Shown piece after piece: positions 6,332-7,706 of a DNA stretch of 7,706 nucleotides (positions within the stretch are counted from its first letter, which is position 1; every line of letters begins with the position of its first letter). The DNA lies in NCBI GenBank assembly GCA_003451935.1, contig DMJA01000153.1, positions 1 through 7,706 on the forward strand, read 5' to 3'. The notes below the pieces were generated by a model. That model was not told the origin of the DNA and did not search any database. It saw only the letters and a list, made by a program, of their open reading frames with translations. Made by a program: the position numbers and the translations under genes. This DNA is from Verrucomicrobiota bacterium. GTDB taxonomy: Bacteria > Verrucomicrobiota > Kiritimatiellia > CAIQIC01 > Lenti-01.

Positions 6332-7706
6332 GTGAGCAGATCCGCCGTCATTCGCGTGTTTGCCGGCTCCGTCCTGGCCAGCCTGCTGGTGTTTTTGTTT
6401 TTGTCGTGGCCCTTGGCCCGTTTCGCCGGAACGGGAATCCCCGCTTCCGCACAAAACGTTGAACAACCCCCGTGGCGCTATTCGGTGTCCGGCGACCACC
6501 TGCAGTTGCTGTATCATTTCGATTTGATGCGCGACATGCTGCATGGCCGCATCCCCTGGTTCCAAGATCCCTATGAGTTCAACGAAGGCCTCGATGAAGC
6601 GCGGCACCGCCCCGGCTCCTATTTTTTCCCCATGTCCGCCGTCTATTCGCTGTTGGCCGAAACGCTGGGCCAGGCGGCGGGCTGGAACCTGGTCCTGTGG
6701 ATATCGGTTTGCTTCAGCGCCTTCTTTTCGTGGATGTGGTTGCGGCGGTTCACCGCCGATTCCGCCGCGTTGTGTTTAGGAACGGCCGCCATCCTCCTTT
6801 CGCCTTTCCGCTGGATCAGCCTGTTTGGCGGCAGTCCGGCCGGAATCGCCTTGATGTGGCTACCCTTGCTGGCCTGGGGCGTGGATTCGGCTGTGCGCAA
6901 GGCGACGGGCTGGTCGGGGATTTGGGTGGGGGGCACGCTGCTGCTGCTCTTCTGGGCCGACCTCCAAACCTTCTATCTGGCAGTCGTGTTCCTGCCCGTG
7001 TTTGCGGCGATCAGCCTCCTGGGGCATGGGCCCGGGGCGGGGGTTTCCTGGCGCAAGGGATTCCGGGTGCTGCCAGGCATCCTGTGCTTCCTGGCGGTCA
7101 TTGCGGTCTTTTACCTGTGGAAAAAGGAGAACATGGCGGGCTCGGCGGTCGGTGCGGGCCGCAGTTGGGCCGAGGTCCGGTTGTTTTCCCCGTCGCCGGC
7201 GGGTTTTGCCTTGGGCGGTGCGGGCGCCGACGATTGGATTTTTGTGGGCATCGGGGCCTGCGCGGCGTTGTCCTTGGCCTGGCTGCGGCTGATGTGGGCC
7301 GCGAAGGGGCCGCCTCCGGATTGGCGAAGGACCGGCCTGCTCATTTTCCTGTTGGCAATCCTGGGGATCGCCGGTTGCCTGGCGGTCGGCGTGCATGGTC
7401 CGGGGCAGGGGAGCGTGCTCAAGTTCGCCCGCGACCACCTGCCGTATTATGCAATGATCCGTCAGCCGGCCAAGGTCATGGCCGTGGTTCCCCTTTGGAT
7501 CGGCTGGCTGCTGGCGGTCGGTTTTTCCATCCGCGCGGATGGCCAGCGGACATCCAACTTAATCATACGGGGTCTCGCGCTGGCGGGTCTCCTGGCCATG
7601 GCCGTGGAGGTCGGGTCTTCCTATTCCGCCACGATCTGCCTGCTGGAACCAAACCAAGGCGCCTATGAACGGGTGGCGCAGGAGGCCGAGGCCGATGGTG
7701 CCGGGC
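6332..7706 (+). CDS. Multi-pass membrane protein, YfhO/GT-C-like (3' end outside window)
   Basis: The frame is open from a GTG at 6332 to the right edge: 458 residues and no stop. Seen: an N-terminal membrane helix (about 8-30), then an extracytoplasmic loop with SVSGDHLQLLYHFDLMRDML (51-70) and GRIPWFQDPYEFNEG (72-86). This is the 'GD...G-iPwf-P' layout of YfhO-like and other GT-C membrane proteins, with D55 the likely acidic catalytic residue. About ten further hydrophobic segments follow up to residue 428. LPYYAMIRQPAKVM (370-383) resembles the 'iR-P-rf' segment before a late helix in such proteins. The final visible part (from about 440) is hydrophilic and probably begins a soluble domain. 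The start is 12 bases after the preceding stop, with AGAGG at good spacing, so it is co-transcribed with the pyruvyl transferase. It shares the general plan, but no obvious close identity, with the two leftward membrane proteins. Inferred role: sugar transfer to a lipid, glycan or protein acceptor outside the membrane. The substrate is unknown. Confidence 0.85.
   Translation, partial: MSRSAVIRVFAGSVLASLLVFLFLSWPLARFAGTGIPASAQNVEQPPWRYSVSGDHLQLLYHFDLMRDMLHGRIPWFQDPYEFNEGLDEARHRPGSYFFPMSAVYSLLAETLGQAAGWNLVLWISVCFSAFFSWMWLRRFTADSAALCLGTAAILLSPFRWISLFGGSPAGIALMWLPLLAWGVDSAVRKATGWSGIWVGGTLLLLFWADLQTFYLAVVFLPVFAAISLLGHGPGAGVSWRKGFRVLPGILCFLAVIAVFYLWKKENMAGSAVGAGRSWAEVRLFSPSPAGFALGGAGADDWIFVGIGACAALSLAWLRLMWAAKGPPPDWRRTGLLIFLLAILGIAGCLAVGVHGPGQGSVLKFARDHLPYYAMIRQPAKVMAVVPLWIGWLLAVGFSIRADGQRTSNLIIRGLALAGLLAMAVEVGSSYSATICLLEPNQGAYERVAQEAEADGAG

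Noticed and set aside
5120..6607. A 495-codon minus-strand frame opposite the pyruvyl transferase
   Set aside because: Shadow of a gene with unmistakable family motifs, and it runs across the boundary into the next gene.
6697..7668. A 323-codon plus-strand frame at the right end
   Set aside because: It is out of frame with the membrane protein that starts at 6332 and stays open to the window edge. Its composition lacks membrane segments and motifs.
1..7706. tRNA, rRNA, CRISPR array, insertion sequence or phage genes
   Set aside because: Coding sequence covers all but about 150 bases of the window. No spaced direct repeats, transposase motifs or cloverleaf-like stretches were seen.

Overview
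The window is GC-rich, protein-dense bacterial DNA holding five genes in two divergent blocks around one 121-base intergenic gap. I read it as part of a surface-glycan or membrane-glycosylation locus. No RNA gene, mobile element or CRISPR array is visible. The organism cannot be fixed from sequence alone. High GC, weak or absent Shine-Dalgarno sites on several genes and several YfhO/GT-C-like membrane proteins would suit a Verrucomicrobiota/Kiritimatiellota-type or other environmental Gram-negative bacterium, but this is a low-confidence guess.

Leftward block, in transcription order: an NAD-dependent epimerase/dehydratase of the extended SDR type (4971 to 3976); a 736-residue multi-pass membrane protein with a soluble C-terminal domain of YfhO-like appearance (3954 to 1744); and a GT-C-type membrane glycosyltransferase-like protein (1747 to beyond the left edge). 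The last ends, as far as visible, in a stretch resembling a discoidin (F5/8 type C) domain. The first two genes are 21 bases apart and the last two overlap by four bases (ATGA), so the three very likely form one operon.

Rightward block: a polysaccharide pyruvyl transferase family protein (5093 to 6319, TTG start), followed after 12 bases by another multi-pass YfhO/GT-C-like membrane protein (6332 to beyond the right edge). A convincing sigma70-like promoter (TTGCCA, then TTATAA/TATAAA) precedes the pyruvyl transferase. An imperfect inverted repeat in the gap may be an operator shared by both directions.

Inferred working model: the soluble enzymes (SDR and pyruvyl transferase) modify sugars or glycans. 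The three large membrane proteins carry the acidic first-loop residue typical of GT-C enzymes and could transfer sugars from lipid-linked donors on the extracytoplasmic side. The substrates cannot be read from the sequence. Three GT-C/YfhO-like membrane proteins of different architecture in under 8 kb is the most distinctive trait of the window.
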